Source: Mastigocoleus testarum BC008 (GTDB taxonomy: Bacteria; Cyanobacteriota; Cyanobacteriia; Cyanobacteriales; Nostocaceae). Taken from it: a stretch of 64,000 nt of DNA. A model generated the notes under the pieces. That model was given only the letters and a program-made list of their open reading frames with translations, did no database searches and was not told the DNA's origin. This document shows positions 1 to 8,405 of this stretch, piece after piece. The DNA is taken from positions 21,482-85,481 of the forward strand of contig NZ_LMTZ01000112.1 in NCBI RefSeq assembly GCF_001456025.1, given 5' to 3'. The translations under genes were made by a program, and so were the position numbers. Numbering within the stretch: position 1 is the stretch's first letter; each line of letters starts with the position of its first letter.

Positions 1-1593
1 ATTGATGCAGCCAATATCCTTAAGCCAGCTTTGGCGCGGGGAGAATTGCAGTGTATTGGTGCAACGACCTTAGACGAGTATCGCAAGCACATCGAACGAG
101 ATGCTGCTTTGGAACGTCGTTTCCAACCAGTCATGGTGGGTGAACCATCTGTAGAAGAAACCATAGAAATTCTTTATGGTCTGCGCGACCGTTACGAACA
201 ACATCATAAGTTAAAGATTTCTGACGATTCCTTAGTTGCGGCGGCAAAATTATCCGACCGTTACATTAGTGATCGTTATTTACCAGATAAAGCTATTGAC
301 TTAATTGATGAAGCCGGTTCTCGCGTCCGCTTAATTAATTCTCAGTTACCACCAGCAGCGAAGGAATTAGATAAAGAGCTACGACAAATCTTGAAGGAAA
401 AGGACGATGCTGTCCGCTCCCAAGATTTTGACCGAGCTGGCGAATTGCGCGATCGAGAAATGGAAATTAAATCCGAAATTCGCGCCATTGCTCAGAGCAA
501 ATCTAATTCTGGTCGTGCAGAAGGTGAAGAACCTGTAGTCACAGAAGAAGACATTGCTCATATTGTCGCATCTTGGACTGGGGTTCCTGTGAACAAGCTA
601 ACGGAATCGGAATCCGAAAAGCTGTTACACATGGAAGACACCTTGCACCAGCGCCTGATCGGTCAAGAAGATGCTGTGAAAGCAGTATCTCGGGCTATTC
701 GTCGCGCTCGCGTAGGTTTGAAAAATCCCAATCGACCCATTGCTAGCTTTATTTTTTCTGGTCCAACTGGTGTTGGTAAAACAGAATTAGCGAAGTCTTT
801 GGCTTCCTACTTCTTTGGTTCTGAAGAAGCAATGATTCGCTTGGATATGTCCGAGTTCATGGAGCGTCATACTGTCAGCAAATTGATTGGTTCGCCTCCT
901 GGTTATGTCGGATACAACGAAGGTGGTCAGCTAACAGAAGCTGTACGTCGCCGTCCTTATACAGTAGTACTATTCGATGAAATCGAAAAAGCACATCCCG
1001 ATGTGTTTAATATGCTACTGCAAATCTTGGAAGATGGTAGATTAACGGATGCAAAAGGTAGAACAGTAGATTTTAAAAATACTTTACTAATTTTGACATC
1101 CAATATCGGTTCCAAGGTCATTGAAAAAGGTGGTGGCGGTATTGGTTTCGAGTTTGCGGATGATGCAAGCGAGTCCCAGTACAATAGAATTAAGTCTTTG
1201 GTTAATGAAGAACTTAAGCAATATTTCCGTCCAGAGTTCCTCAACCGACTTGATGAAATTATTGTCTTCCGTCAACTGAGCAAAGACGAGGTCAAAGAAA
1301 TTGCCGAAATCATGCTCAAAGAGGTATTTGGTCGTCTGGGCGAAAAAGGTATCAACTTAGAAGTTACTGATCGCTTCAAAGATCGTTTGATCGAAGAAGG
1401 TTATAGTCCCAGCTACGGTGCAAGACCATTACGTCGGGCTATTATGCGCTTGTTAGAGGATAGTCTTGCGGAAGAAATTCTCTCTGGTCGCATTAAGGAC
1501 GGTGATACAGCAGTAGTTGACGTGGATGAGGGCGGTAACATTAAAGTTACTGGTCGAGAAAATCAGGACTCTTTACCACAAGCTGTTTCTTAA
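1..1593 (+). CDS. clpC: ClpC-type Clp protease ATPase subunit, 5'-truncated by the window edge
   Basis: Hsp100 AAA+ unfoldase that feeds substrates to the ClpP protease in the cytosol. The reading frame is open from base 1 (IDAANILKPALARGELQ), so the gene starts outside the window; about 290 of the family's usual 820 or so residues are missing. What remains is the end of the first AAA domain (GATTLDEYRKHIERDAALER, arginine finger region), a UVR-type middle segment (FDRAGELRDREMEIKSEI, bases about 427-480), and the complete second AAA domain: Walker A GPTGVGKTE near base 760, Walker B VVLFDEIEKAHPDV near base 965, then the C-terminal small domain. The UVR-like middle region separates ClpC from ClpB, which has a much longer coiled-coil M domain. 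A strong hairpin terminator follows about 70 bp downstream. The identification is firm; only the N-terminus is unseen. Confidence 0.97.
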   Translation: MDAANILKPALARGELQCIGATTLDEYRKHIERDAALERRFQPVMVGEPSVEETIEILYGLRDRYEQHHKLKISDDSLVAAAKLSDRYISDRYLPDKAIDLIDEAGSRVRLINSQLPPAAKELDKELRQILKEKDDAVRSQDFDRAGELRDREMEIKSEIRAIAQSKSNSGRAEGEEPVVTEEDIAHIVASWTGVPVNKLTESESEKLLHMEDTLHQRLIGQEDAVKAVSRAIRRARVGLKNPNRPIASFIFSGPTGVGKTELAKSLASYFFGSEEAMIRLDMSEFMERHTVSKLIGSPPGYVGYNEGGQLTEAVRRRPYTVVLFDEIEKAHPDVFNMLLQILEDGRLTDAKGRTVDFKNTLLILTSNIGSKVIEKGGGGIGFEFADDASESQYNRIKSLVNEELKQYFRPEFLNRLDEIIVFRQLSKDEVKEIAEIMLKEVFGRLGEKGINLEVTDRFKDRLIEEGYSPSYGARPLRRAIMRLLEDSLAEEILSGRIKDGDTAVVDVDEGGNIKVTGRENQDSLPQAVS

Positions 1594-1664
1594 TTACCTG
1601 ATGAGAATATGAGATTTAAAGTTTACTTTTGAATCTCTGATTCTTGAATTTTTAATAAATAAAT

Positions 1665-1702
1665 AAAAAACGGTAGGGATACTAATATCTCTACCGTTTT
1701 TT
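1665..1702 (+). terminator. Rho-independent terminator of clpC
   Basis: An A-run followed by CGGTAG, then an AT-rich apex, then CTACCG and six Ts. The flanking A and T runs extend the stem and would let it act in both directions. It lies about 70 bp after the clpC stop. Confidence 0.9.
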
Positions 1703-1750
1703 GTCGCAATTTATAGCACTATCTTTTCTGGTTAGATTTCCTGTTTCCAC

Positions 1751-1812
1751 GTTCCCTGTCTTGGTCAGCATTCCGGCTGCGCCGGATTGCGCCTATCGGC
1801 GGCGCTGTTCCC
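1751..1812 (-). repeat. GC-rich dispersed repeat, copy A
   Basis: A GC-rich block in AT-rich surroundings. Read on the minus strand it contains GGAACAGCGCCGCC and then ATGCTGACCAAGACAGGGAA; the latter string recurs exactly near 32221-32240. A more distant relative lies at 15131-15230. It probably belongs to a non-coding dispersed repeat family. Confidence 0.6.
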
Positions 1813-1972
1813 TTTTAAGTAAAACATGATGTTCTAACTTATCTTCTTACTGCTATAAAAACCATAAATATTGTGCAAACAACAATACTCTCGATTCTGA
1901 AATGGGAAAAATAATCTCAGAATGATTGTGAAATACCCATATTTGTACTTGGAAAAATAAACGAGAGAATTT

Positions 1973-3133
1973 ATGTTCAAAGTAGCAGTCGGTCATAGCA
2001 ACGACCCAGATTCCGATTGTGCGATTGCTGAAGTTCTGGAACAGTGTCAAAAATCTTTAGCAGGAAAAATACCAAATGCGGGAATCTTATTTGCTGCGAT
2101 TGATTTTGACCACAATCTGATTTTGCAAGAAATCGATCAAGTATTTCCAGGAATTGAGTTAATCGGAGGAACAACGGATGGAGAAATTTCCTCTGTATTA
2201 GGTTTTGAACAAGATTCGCTAACTTTAACGGTATTTTGTACGGATAATACAAATCTGAAAATATTAGCTGGTATTGGAGAAAATGTTTCTCTAAATCCGG
2301 TTGCTGCAACTTCTAGAGCGGTCGAACAAGCACTCAGCAAAAGCAGCAATCTAGCAGCCACAATATGTTTAACCATTCCCGAGACTCTGGGTAGTAGCGG
2401 AGTATCGATTTTGAATGGATTAAAGTTAGCTTTGGGACAACAAGTACCAATTTTTGGTGGTTTAGCAGCGGACCAAAATCGATTTCAACAAACTTATCAA
2501 TTCTTTAAAACTAAAGTTTTCAGTGATTCCGTACCAGTTTTGTTATTCTGTGGAGAATTACTTTTTTCCCATGGAGTCGCAAGTGGTTGGAATCCCATAG
2601 GTAAAAAAAGTCTAGTAACTTCAGCCGATAAACATATCGTTTATGAAATTGATGGTGAACCAGCTTTACATTTTTACCACCGATATTTGGGTTCCTTAAC
2701 ACCTGCTGCTGAATATCCTCTGGCTATTTATGGGGATGTTACAGAGCAATTTTACATGAGAGCTCCTAAAACTCACGATTCTTCTAACGGTAGTATTACT
2801 TTTTTTGCTGATGTTCCCAATCAAGCATTAGTACAAATTACACAAGCAAGTTGTGATGATATTCTCACAGCTTCAAAAATATCAATGACAAATGCATTAG
2901 AAAATTATCCCGGTGTAGAACCCAAAGTAGTTTTGTTTTTTTCCTGCGCCTCAAGAAGACAAATTCTCGGTACTCGTGCTCGAGAAGAATATCAAATTGC
3001 TAAAAGTTGTTTGAAAATAGAACTACCTTGTTGTGGTTTCTATGCAAATGGTGAAATTTCTCCCAATTCGGGTTCTAATTGGACTTATTTCCATAATGAA
3101 ACATTTGTGACTTTAATGTTAGGAGAAAAATAA
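1973..3133 (+). CDS. FIST N / FIST C domain signal-sensing protein
   Basis: Soluble protein of 386 aa made of a FIST_N domain (about residues 25-215) and a FIST_C domain (about 220-370). FIST is predicted to bind small ligands such as amino acids, and it is often paired with signalling enzymes. Visible family features are the N-terminal ATGHS-like start (VAVGHSNDPDSD), the segment IELIGGTTDGEISS, and the C-terminal FFSCASRRQILG followed by CCGFYANGEISP. No membrane segment or signal peptide is seen. The next gene, a histidine kinase, begins 5 bp after this stop, so the two are almost certainly co-transcribed and the FIST protein is the likely input module. The ligand is unknown. Confidence 0.9.
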   Translation: MFKVAVGHSNDPDSDCAIAEVLEQCQKSLAGKIPNAGILFAAIDFDHNLILQEIDQVFPGIELIGGTTDGEISSVLGFEQDSLTLTVFCTDNTNLKILAGIGENVSLNPVAATSRAVEQALSKSSNLAATICLTIPETLGSSGVSILNGLKLALGQQVPIFGGLAADQNRFQQTYQFFKTKVFSDSVPVLLFCGELLFSHGVASGWNPIGKKSLVTSADKHIVYEIDGEPALHFYHRYLGSLTPAAEYPLAIYGDVTEQFYMRAPKTHDSSNGSITFFADVPNQALVQITQASCDDILTASKISMTNALENYPGVEPKVVLFFSCASRRQILGTRAREEYQIAKSCLKIELPCCGFYANGEISPNSGSNWTYFHNETFVTLMLGEK

Positions 3134-3138
3134 ACGAA

Positions 3139-4152
3139 ATGACCATCGCAACGAATTTAGAACAAAAAATAAAAGATTTAGAAAAAGCTAATCGTATTCT
3201 TCAAAAAAAGCTCCAACGTTCTGAAGCTGATAGAATAAATTTAGAAGAGAATAATCACAAAAAAGAATCTTTGCTCAAACAGGTTATTAAAGAGTTTAAA
3301 ACAACTCAATTACAACTAGTTCACAATGAGAAAATGTCTTCCTTAGGTCAATTAGTTGCAGGAGTTGCTCATGAAATTAATAATCCTGTTAACTTTATTC
3401 ATGGTAATATTTTTCATGCCCGTGAATACATATTAGACCTACTTAGATTAGTCAAAACTTACGAGCAAACATATTCAGATATTTCACCAGAAATTAAAGA
3501 TTTAGGCGAAGAGATAGATTTAGAATTCATTCATCAAGATTTGCCAAAACTAATAAATTCTATGCAAATAGGGGCTGAGAGAATTCGTGAAATTGTTAAT
3601 TCTCTCCGTACCTTTTCTCGTTTAGATGAAGCAGAAGTCAAAGCTGTCGATATTCATGAGGGGATAGACAGCACACTTATGATTTTACAAAACCGTTTAA
3701 AAGCTAAAAATGAACAAACTCAGAACATTGAAGTTAGAAAATATTACGGCGAACTGCCAAAAATTCAATGTTATGCTGGACAACTCAATCAGGTATTCAT
3801 GAATATCATTGCTAATGCGATCGATGCTTTGCAAGAAATGGAAAATAATAAAAATAAGCAGGAAAATCAGTTACTGACAATATCCATTCACACCTCAGTG
3901 CTCGCAAATCATCGAGTAGCAATAAAAATAATAGATAATGGGTCGGGAATTCCCGAAGAAATTCAAAAAAATATTTTTAATCCCTTTTTCACTACAAAAC
4001 CTGTAGGTCAGGGAACCGGTTTAGGGATGTCAATTAGCCATCAAATTATTACAGAAATGCACGATGGTTCTCTAACCTGTAGTTCAGAGATAGGAAAAGG
4101 AACTTGTTTTACCATTGAAATTCCGGTTAAACATGGTTGTTATTCCAGTTAA
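3139..4152 (+). CDS. Soluble sensor histidine kinase partnered with the FIST protein
   Basis: Cytosolic two-component histidine kinase of 337 aa. Residues 5-65 form a charged coiled coil (LEKANRILQKKLQRSEADR), followed by a HisKA dimerisation domain whose H-box GQLVAGVAHEINNP places the phospho-accepting His near residue 78. The HATPase_c domain has an N-box (NIIANAIDAL), a G1 box (DNGSGIP), an F-box (FNPFFTTKPVGQG) and a G2 box (GTGLGMSISHQII). There is no transmembrane helix, PAS, GAF or receiver domain, so sensing presumably comes from the FIST protein encoded 5 bp upstream. No response regulator gene is adjacent. The gene converges on the membrane ATPase gene, whose stop lies about 35 bp away. 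Confidence 0.95.
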   Translation: MTIATNLEQKIKDLEKANRILQKKLQRSEADRINLEENNHKKESLLKQVIKEFKTTQLQLVHNEKMSSLGQLVAGVAHEINNPVNFIHGNIFHAREYILDLLRLVKTYEQTYSDISPEIKDLGEEIDLEFIHQDLPKLINSMQIGAERIREIVNSLRTFSRLDEAEVKAVDIHEGIDSTLMILQNRLKAKNEQTQNIEVRKYYGELPKIQCYAGQLNQVFMNIIANAIDALQEMENNKNKQENQLLTISIHTSVLANHRVAIKIIDNGSGIPEEIQKNIFNPFFTTKPVGQGTGLGMSISHQIITEMHDGSLTCSSEIGKGTCFTIEIPVKHGCYSS

Positions 4153-4187
4153 TTCAAGTTGTTGACTTGGAAATAAAAATATATTTA

Positions 4188-6701
4188 TTAAATTTCTTCT
4201 GACACCATTTTTTCTACATATTTCTGGACTAAAGGAACTTGGAAGCTTACTGGTGGAATTTCATCTTGATTTTTGATTGTAATCTTGTCTACTTCCAAAA
4301 TCTCTTTTCTTACTAACGAGTTTATTACTGATTTATCCGAAATTTTCAGAGGTTTCCCTTGAACTAAATTCTGAAGCGATCGCTGTTCTTTATCATTAAG
4401 ACTTGTCCATGAATATCGGAAATATAAGTCTCCTCGTTCTAAAACTATGGGTATAACCTTTTCCACATCTTCTTGGTTAGCTTTGGAAATCTCTGCATCT
4501 CTGCCATTTTTTCTAATATCTTTATTAAGTAATTCTACTATTTCGTAGCAAACTAGCTGAACTAAATAAGGTTGACAGCGAGTTAAATGGAGAATCCGAT
4601 TCACAGCATCTTCTTCATAGATGTCAGGAAAATCTGGTATGGGCTTAGTAATTAATTCTTTTGCTTCTAATTCTTTAAGGTAGGTAATCCGAATAGCATG
4701 AGCATTAATTAGGTAATTACTCCAATAAATAGGAAGTTCATCAAGTAAGTGGGACCCACAAAAGAGTAAAATCCAATTATTATAGTCTTGCAAAATGTGA
4801 CGAATAAAATTGAGAGGTGCGTAACTGTTGGTAGATTTCACTAATTGATCCAAGCATTCATATTCGTCAAAACATAAGAGAAATCTTTTCTCAGGAAATT
4901 TGTTCTCTATTTTCCTAAACCATTTTTGTAATATAGGAAATGGATCTTGAGCTAACTTGTCCAAATTCAATTCTGGTAAATCAATACTTTGGCGTAAGCG
5001 TCGCGTTCCTTCAATAATTTCCTCTACTAAAAACTCTGCAAACCCGCTTAGGGTTGTTGCAGATGCTGCTCCTTGAATATCTACTCGTAATGGTAATAGG
5101 TTAGCACTAAGTTTTACTGGCAGATATTTGAGAGTTGAAGTTTTGCCACTGCGACGTCCACCATACAACAATAAAACTGGTGCTTGTTCTTGGGATGTTG
5201 ACGCCTCTATTTCGTGAAATAAATCAACTCTTCCTTTGAAACGACTCTTTGCAATATTAGGATCTAAAGCGTTTCCAGGAATATAAACCTGTCGAATTTC
5301 CTGGGAAGCCTTAGCACTATCTTTCAATAGATCTTTTTTTGACTGTAGAATTTCTCTCCAACTTTGAGCGATTTTGCCAATATAGGTAGCTATTTGCGGC
5401 TCGCTAACTAAGGAAATATTATGGAATACTTCTTCTAACGAAATTACATTTTTTTCTAGTAATTTATATCTGAGGTAATCAGAGGGTATTTCGAAATATT
5501 GGTGGACGTCCTTCGCTATGTCTAGAAGTCGGCGTAGTGTCCATTCAATATGTTTAGAAGAATTCGAATGAATCCAAGCCACTTCCTCTTTATTCGCAGT
5601 ATTTGCAATATCCTCTATAGTTTGACATTGATTGAGAGTATACAGAGCTATTTGCAAATTAGCTTTAAATGCTACTTTTTGTTGATTAGTGGAAGTCGTT
5701 AAATATTTAATAGTTGTATTTGCTATTTCAGTATTTTCTTTATAAGTATCCATAATCATTTCAACCATAAAAGGTAAGGGAAATATAATTTTTTCATCGA
5801 AGCGGGATGGTAAATATCCAATCCAGTATGATGCTTTTCCACCTCTAGAGAAGACAAATAAGGCGGACATACATAGTAATTCTGCAATCCATACAATGAT
5901 TGGAACCAAGAGAAATACACCACCCCAGATCATAATTATTCTTTGGTCAGGAGCATCTGCTAGTGCCAAACAGGATACCAAACTTAATGCTGTACCAGCA
6001 GTTACACCTAATGCGACACCAGAAGCTACACCTGATACCACAATCCATGCTATGCACCATATTACAAGCCACGATGCAACAAAAATCCAGGTTGAACTCC
6101 ATTCAACACCTAATAAAATAGCTAAGAATAATAAAATACCTAATACCCTTGCCCACTTCATACCCCATTCCCAACCCAAAGATACACCCCACGCTGTTCC
6201 TAAAAATACTCCCCATATAGCAGGGAACCATTGATTAGTAACAAGCAGAGTTATTAGAGAGTATGGTGTCAAACCCAAAAGTAATATAACGACTACAAAA
6301 ATAAATAAAATACCAAAAGAGAACTCAAACCACTTTTCTAGTCTTTGATTATCACTACGCGCAAACCATAAGCCTAACAACCAACCCATCCAAAAAAAAC
6401 AAGTATGAGTCCAATTAAAGCCATTTACTGGCAAAACTTCATACACTAAACCAAGTAATAGTGCAGCCAAAATTGGTATTAAAGCAGTTACACACCAAAC
6501 TTGATTAGCGTAATTCTGCAAGCGGGGATTATTAGAAAAATCAGCTTTCAGTTTGAAAGGATTATCTGCAGGTTTTAACTCTGGATGAATCTCTAGTAAC
6601 CAGTTAGCAAATGTATAGGGTTTTAAATAAGACCACCAAAGAATACGAACACACTGAATCAAATAAATCCAAAATTTAGTCAATGGTAATTCTTGAGTCA
6701 T
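4188..6701 (-). CDS. Membrane-anchored P-loop ATPase, large partner (copy 2)
   Basis: Protein of 837 aa. A short N-terminal soluble segment carries the motif NWLLEIHPELKPADNPFK. Hydrophobic helices follow (roughly residues 68-275), including Gly-rich stretches such as WGVSLGWEWGMKWA and SGVASGVALGVTAGTA. A helical linker (about 290-480) leads to a C-terminal ATPase domain with Walker A GGRRSGKTS (about 511-519), Walker B FLLCFDEYE (about 605) and a sensor-like LLFCGSH. The ATPase part resembles the STAND/ATPase_2 group, but I recognise no named family for the whole architecture. The start is the ATG of the TAGTTATG junction with the upstream partner gene (stop and start 2 bp apart). The product at 8406-10832 is homologous along its full length. 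Function unknown; possibly a signalling or defence switch at the membrane. Confidence 0.8.
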   Translation of the reverse strand: MTQELPLTKFWIYLIQCVRILWWSYLKPYTFANWLLEIHPELKPADNPFKLKADFSNNPRLQNYANQVWCVTALIPILAALLLGLVYEVLPVNGFNWTHTCFFWMGWLLGLWFARSDNQRLEKWFEFSFGILFIFVVVILLLGLTPYSLITLLVTNQWFPAIWGVFLGTAWGVSLGWEWGMKWARVLGILLFLAILLGVEWSSTWIFVASWLVIWCIAWIVVSGVASGVALGVTAGTALSLVSCLALADAPDQRIIMIWGGVFLLVPIIVWIAELLCMSALFVFSRGGKASYWIGYLPSRFDEKIIFPLPFMVEMIMDTYKENTEIANTTIKYLTTSTNQQKVAFKANLQIALYTLNQCQTIEDIANTANKEEVAWIHSNSSKHIEWTLRRLLDIAKDVHQYFEIPSDYLRYKLLEKNVISLEEVFHNISLVSEPQIATYIGKIAQSWREILQSKKDLLKDSAKASQEIRQVYIPGNALDPNIAKSRFKGRVDLFHEIEASTSQEQAPVLLLYGGRRSGKTSTLKYLPVKLSANLLPLRVDIQGAASATTLSGFAEFLVEEIIEGTRRLRQSIDLPELNLDKLAQDPFPILQKWFRKIENKFPEKRFLLCFDEYECLDQLVKSTNSYAPLNFIRHILQDYNNWILLFCGSHLLDELPIYWSNYLINAHAIRITYLKELEAKELITKPIPDFPDIYEEDAVNRILHLTRCQPYLVQLVCYEIVELLNKDIRKNGRDAEISKANQEDVEKVIPIVLERGDLYFRYSWTSLNDKEQRSLQNLVQGKPLKISDKSVINSLVRKEILEVDKITIKNQDEIPPVSFQVPLVQKYVEKMVSEEI

Positions 6702-6703
6702 AA

Positions 6704-7762
6704 CTAATTTCCAATCTCAAATAGTTCATTAAAAAATTTTTGTATTAAATCACTAACTTCCAACTTATCTAAGCAAATAAGAACTATAGAAATCAATAAA
6801 GCAATCCCGATAATTGCCTTGTGAAACTTATCAAAAAAATCACCAACATCGAAGGAAAACTTACCTAAGGAAGAGAATATACTCAATAATTTATCCCAAT
6901 GATTTAATTTTAGGAAAGTAATCTTACTTTGTCTAACATTTATATTTTTTATAAACTTAATTCTTGCCCATTTTATATCCCTACCTTGTTGACGTGCTTC
7001 CCATAAATAAAAACAGGATAATTGTAATTTATAAGGATGTAATTCGCCCCATTCTATCGCTTTTTTTTGTTCGTTTAAATGTAGCTCTGCTGATATTTTG
7101 TTTTTACTAATAAGTGATGTAATCTTTATCGCTTCATCTTCTGTTAATTTTCCTAATTCTAAAGTATGACCAATATTGAAAAAAGGAGAACTTAATTCTT
7201 TCTCACGAGCATAATCTGCAAGACTTCTACGTGATGCTATTACTAGCATTAAAGCGCTATCATCCATTAAGTAGCGTAAATGGTCATAAAATCCCTTATC
7301 AAATTTTTGTGGGCGTTCCAATAATCGACCAAAATCATCCAAGCAAATAACTGGTAATATTTTCTTCTCTTGAAAACTCCTGATTATCCTAGAAAATTTT
7401 CTACGATTGATAGATTTATTTAGAAAAGTTTTTTTTAGATAAATGAGTGGTTGATTTGAACTTTCTACTAAATTATCTACTACTTCTTCATAAAAATCCC
7501 CTTCTGTTTGACAACGAGAGAGTGATAAATAAATTACGATATATTTTTCATCGTTTATAACTCTTTCTCTCCAAGTTTGATAAAAATGATAAAGAAGAGA
7601 GGATTTACCAATTTTTTTCTCACCGATAATATTGATACTTATCGGCTGTATTCCTGTCATTCTATTTACAATAGCTCTCATCTCATCTTCACGACCTACA
7701 AATAATCGGCGATCCTTAAGAATTCCATCTATTACAAAGGGATTGCGATAATTAATATTCAT
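6704..7762 (-). CDS. C-terminally anchored P-loop ATPase, small partner (copy 2)
   Basis: Protein of 352 aa. An N-terminal NPFVIDGILKDRRLFVGRE motif precedes the P-loop NIIGEKKIGKSSLLYHF (about residues 44-60) and Walker B VICLDDFGRLLE (about 138). The arrangement is that of ATPase_2/STAND-like NTPases, with a sensor-like LMLVIASRRSL. After a basic linker, one hydrophobic helix near the C-terminus (AIIGIALLISIVLICLDKL, about 313-332) suggests tail-anchoring with the ATPase in the cytosol. It lies directly upstream of the large membrane ATPase, 2 bp from its start, and is homologous to the product at 10835-11923. Function is not recognised; tight coupling and joint duplication imply that the two ATPases work as a pair. 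Confidence 0.8.
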   Translation of the reverse strand: MNINYRNPFVIDGILKDRRLFVGREDEMRAIVNRMTGIQPISINIIGEKKIGKSSLLYHFYQTWRERVINDEKYIVIYLSLSRCQTEGDFYEEVVDNLVESSNQPLIYLKKTFLNKSINRRKFSRIIRSFQEKKILPVICLDDFGRLLERPQKFDKGFYDHLRYLMDDSALMLVIASRRSLADYAREKELSSPFFNIGHTLELGKLTEDEAIKITSLISKNKISAELHLNEQKKAIEWGELHPYKLQLSCFYLWEARQQGRDIKWARIKFIKNINVRQSKITFLKLNHWDKLLSIFSSLGKFSFDVGDFFDKFHKAIIGIALLISIVLICLDKLEVSDLIQKFFNELFEIGN

Positions 7763-8405
7763 ATTAAGAAAGTAATTTTGAATAGAATACTTTTGTATCT
7801 CAACTTTGCATTTACCCTTTCATTACAGGTTTAATGCATTCTTTTAACTCATATTTATGAATGTAAAATGCATCCTATATGACAAAATTAAAATTTTTAT
7901 GGAAGCTTAGAGAATTATTAGTACACCAGAAAAAATACATTCATGCTATCTTTTACTCCGATATATAAAGACTTACATAAATACGACTATATAATCAAGT
8001 TAATAAAGTGATTTATCCTTTTAAATCCTCTTTTTTAAAAAGTATTTATTCACTCATATATATGCTGATTGAATATTCTTTTTATTTGTCTGAGGAATGT
8101 ATAAAATTTGATTTTTATTCATTTATGATGTAATGAATCGTTTGCGTAGCGTTTACATTTAGGAAAAAGTAATAGTATTATCTAACTTTTTTTGATTATT
8201 TTATTCGCAATGATAACTTATTATTAAATCCTAAAAATTAGTATAATTCCGTTATTATCGTAGCTGATTTTTTATTTGGTCAGTAATATTTTCTCACTAG
8301 ATTATTCAAAATAAAAATATGATATTCATTCGGGCACACTGATGTGTGCCCCTATAGTTTATAAATTATGAGAATAATTGCTTTTGAAGCATCCCTTATA
8401 ATTCT
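7763..8405. other. AT-rich spacer between the two ATPase modules
   Basis: About 640 bp, strongly AT-rich, with no convincing reading frame on either strand. It contains the hairpin repeat at 8332-8351. It must hold the promoter of copy 2 if that copy is not read through from copy 1; no clear promoter motif was recognised. Confidence 0.6.
8332..8351. repeat. GGGCACAC hairpin repeat, copy 1
   Basis: GGGCACAC, loop TGAT, GTGTGCCC: a perfect 8-bp stem. Related hairpins occur at 43143-43162 and 43590-43609, the last also sharing the flank TAAATTATGA. It lies 55 bp past the stop of the large ATPase copy 1 and lacks a T-run, so a dispersed repeat is more likely than an ordinary terminator. Confidence 0.75.

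Larger units (their letters stand above)
1594..1972. other. Intergenic region between clpC and the FIST gene
   Basis: Holds the clpC terminator and one copy of a GC-rich dispersed repeat (1751-1812). The remaining 160 bp upstream of the FIST gene are AT-rich and should carry its promoter, but no clear -35/-10 pair or known operator was recognised. Confidence 0.6.

Noticed and set aside
31..33. TTG at 31 as a start for clpC
   Set aside because: The frame is open to base 1 and the preceding residues match ClpC, so the gene is simply truncated by the window.
5896..6234. 112-aa plus-strand frame inside the large ATPase gene
   Set aside because: It is antisense to the Gly-rich membrane helices; its Thr/Pro/His-rich composition is a shadow of those codons.
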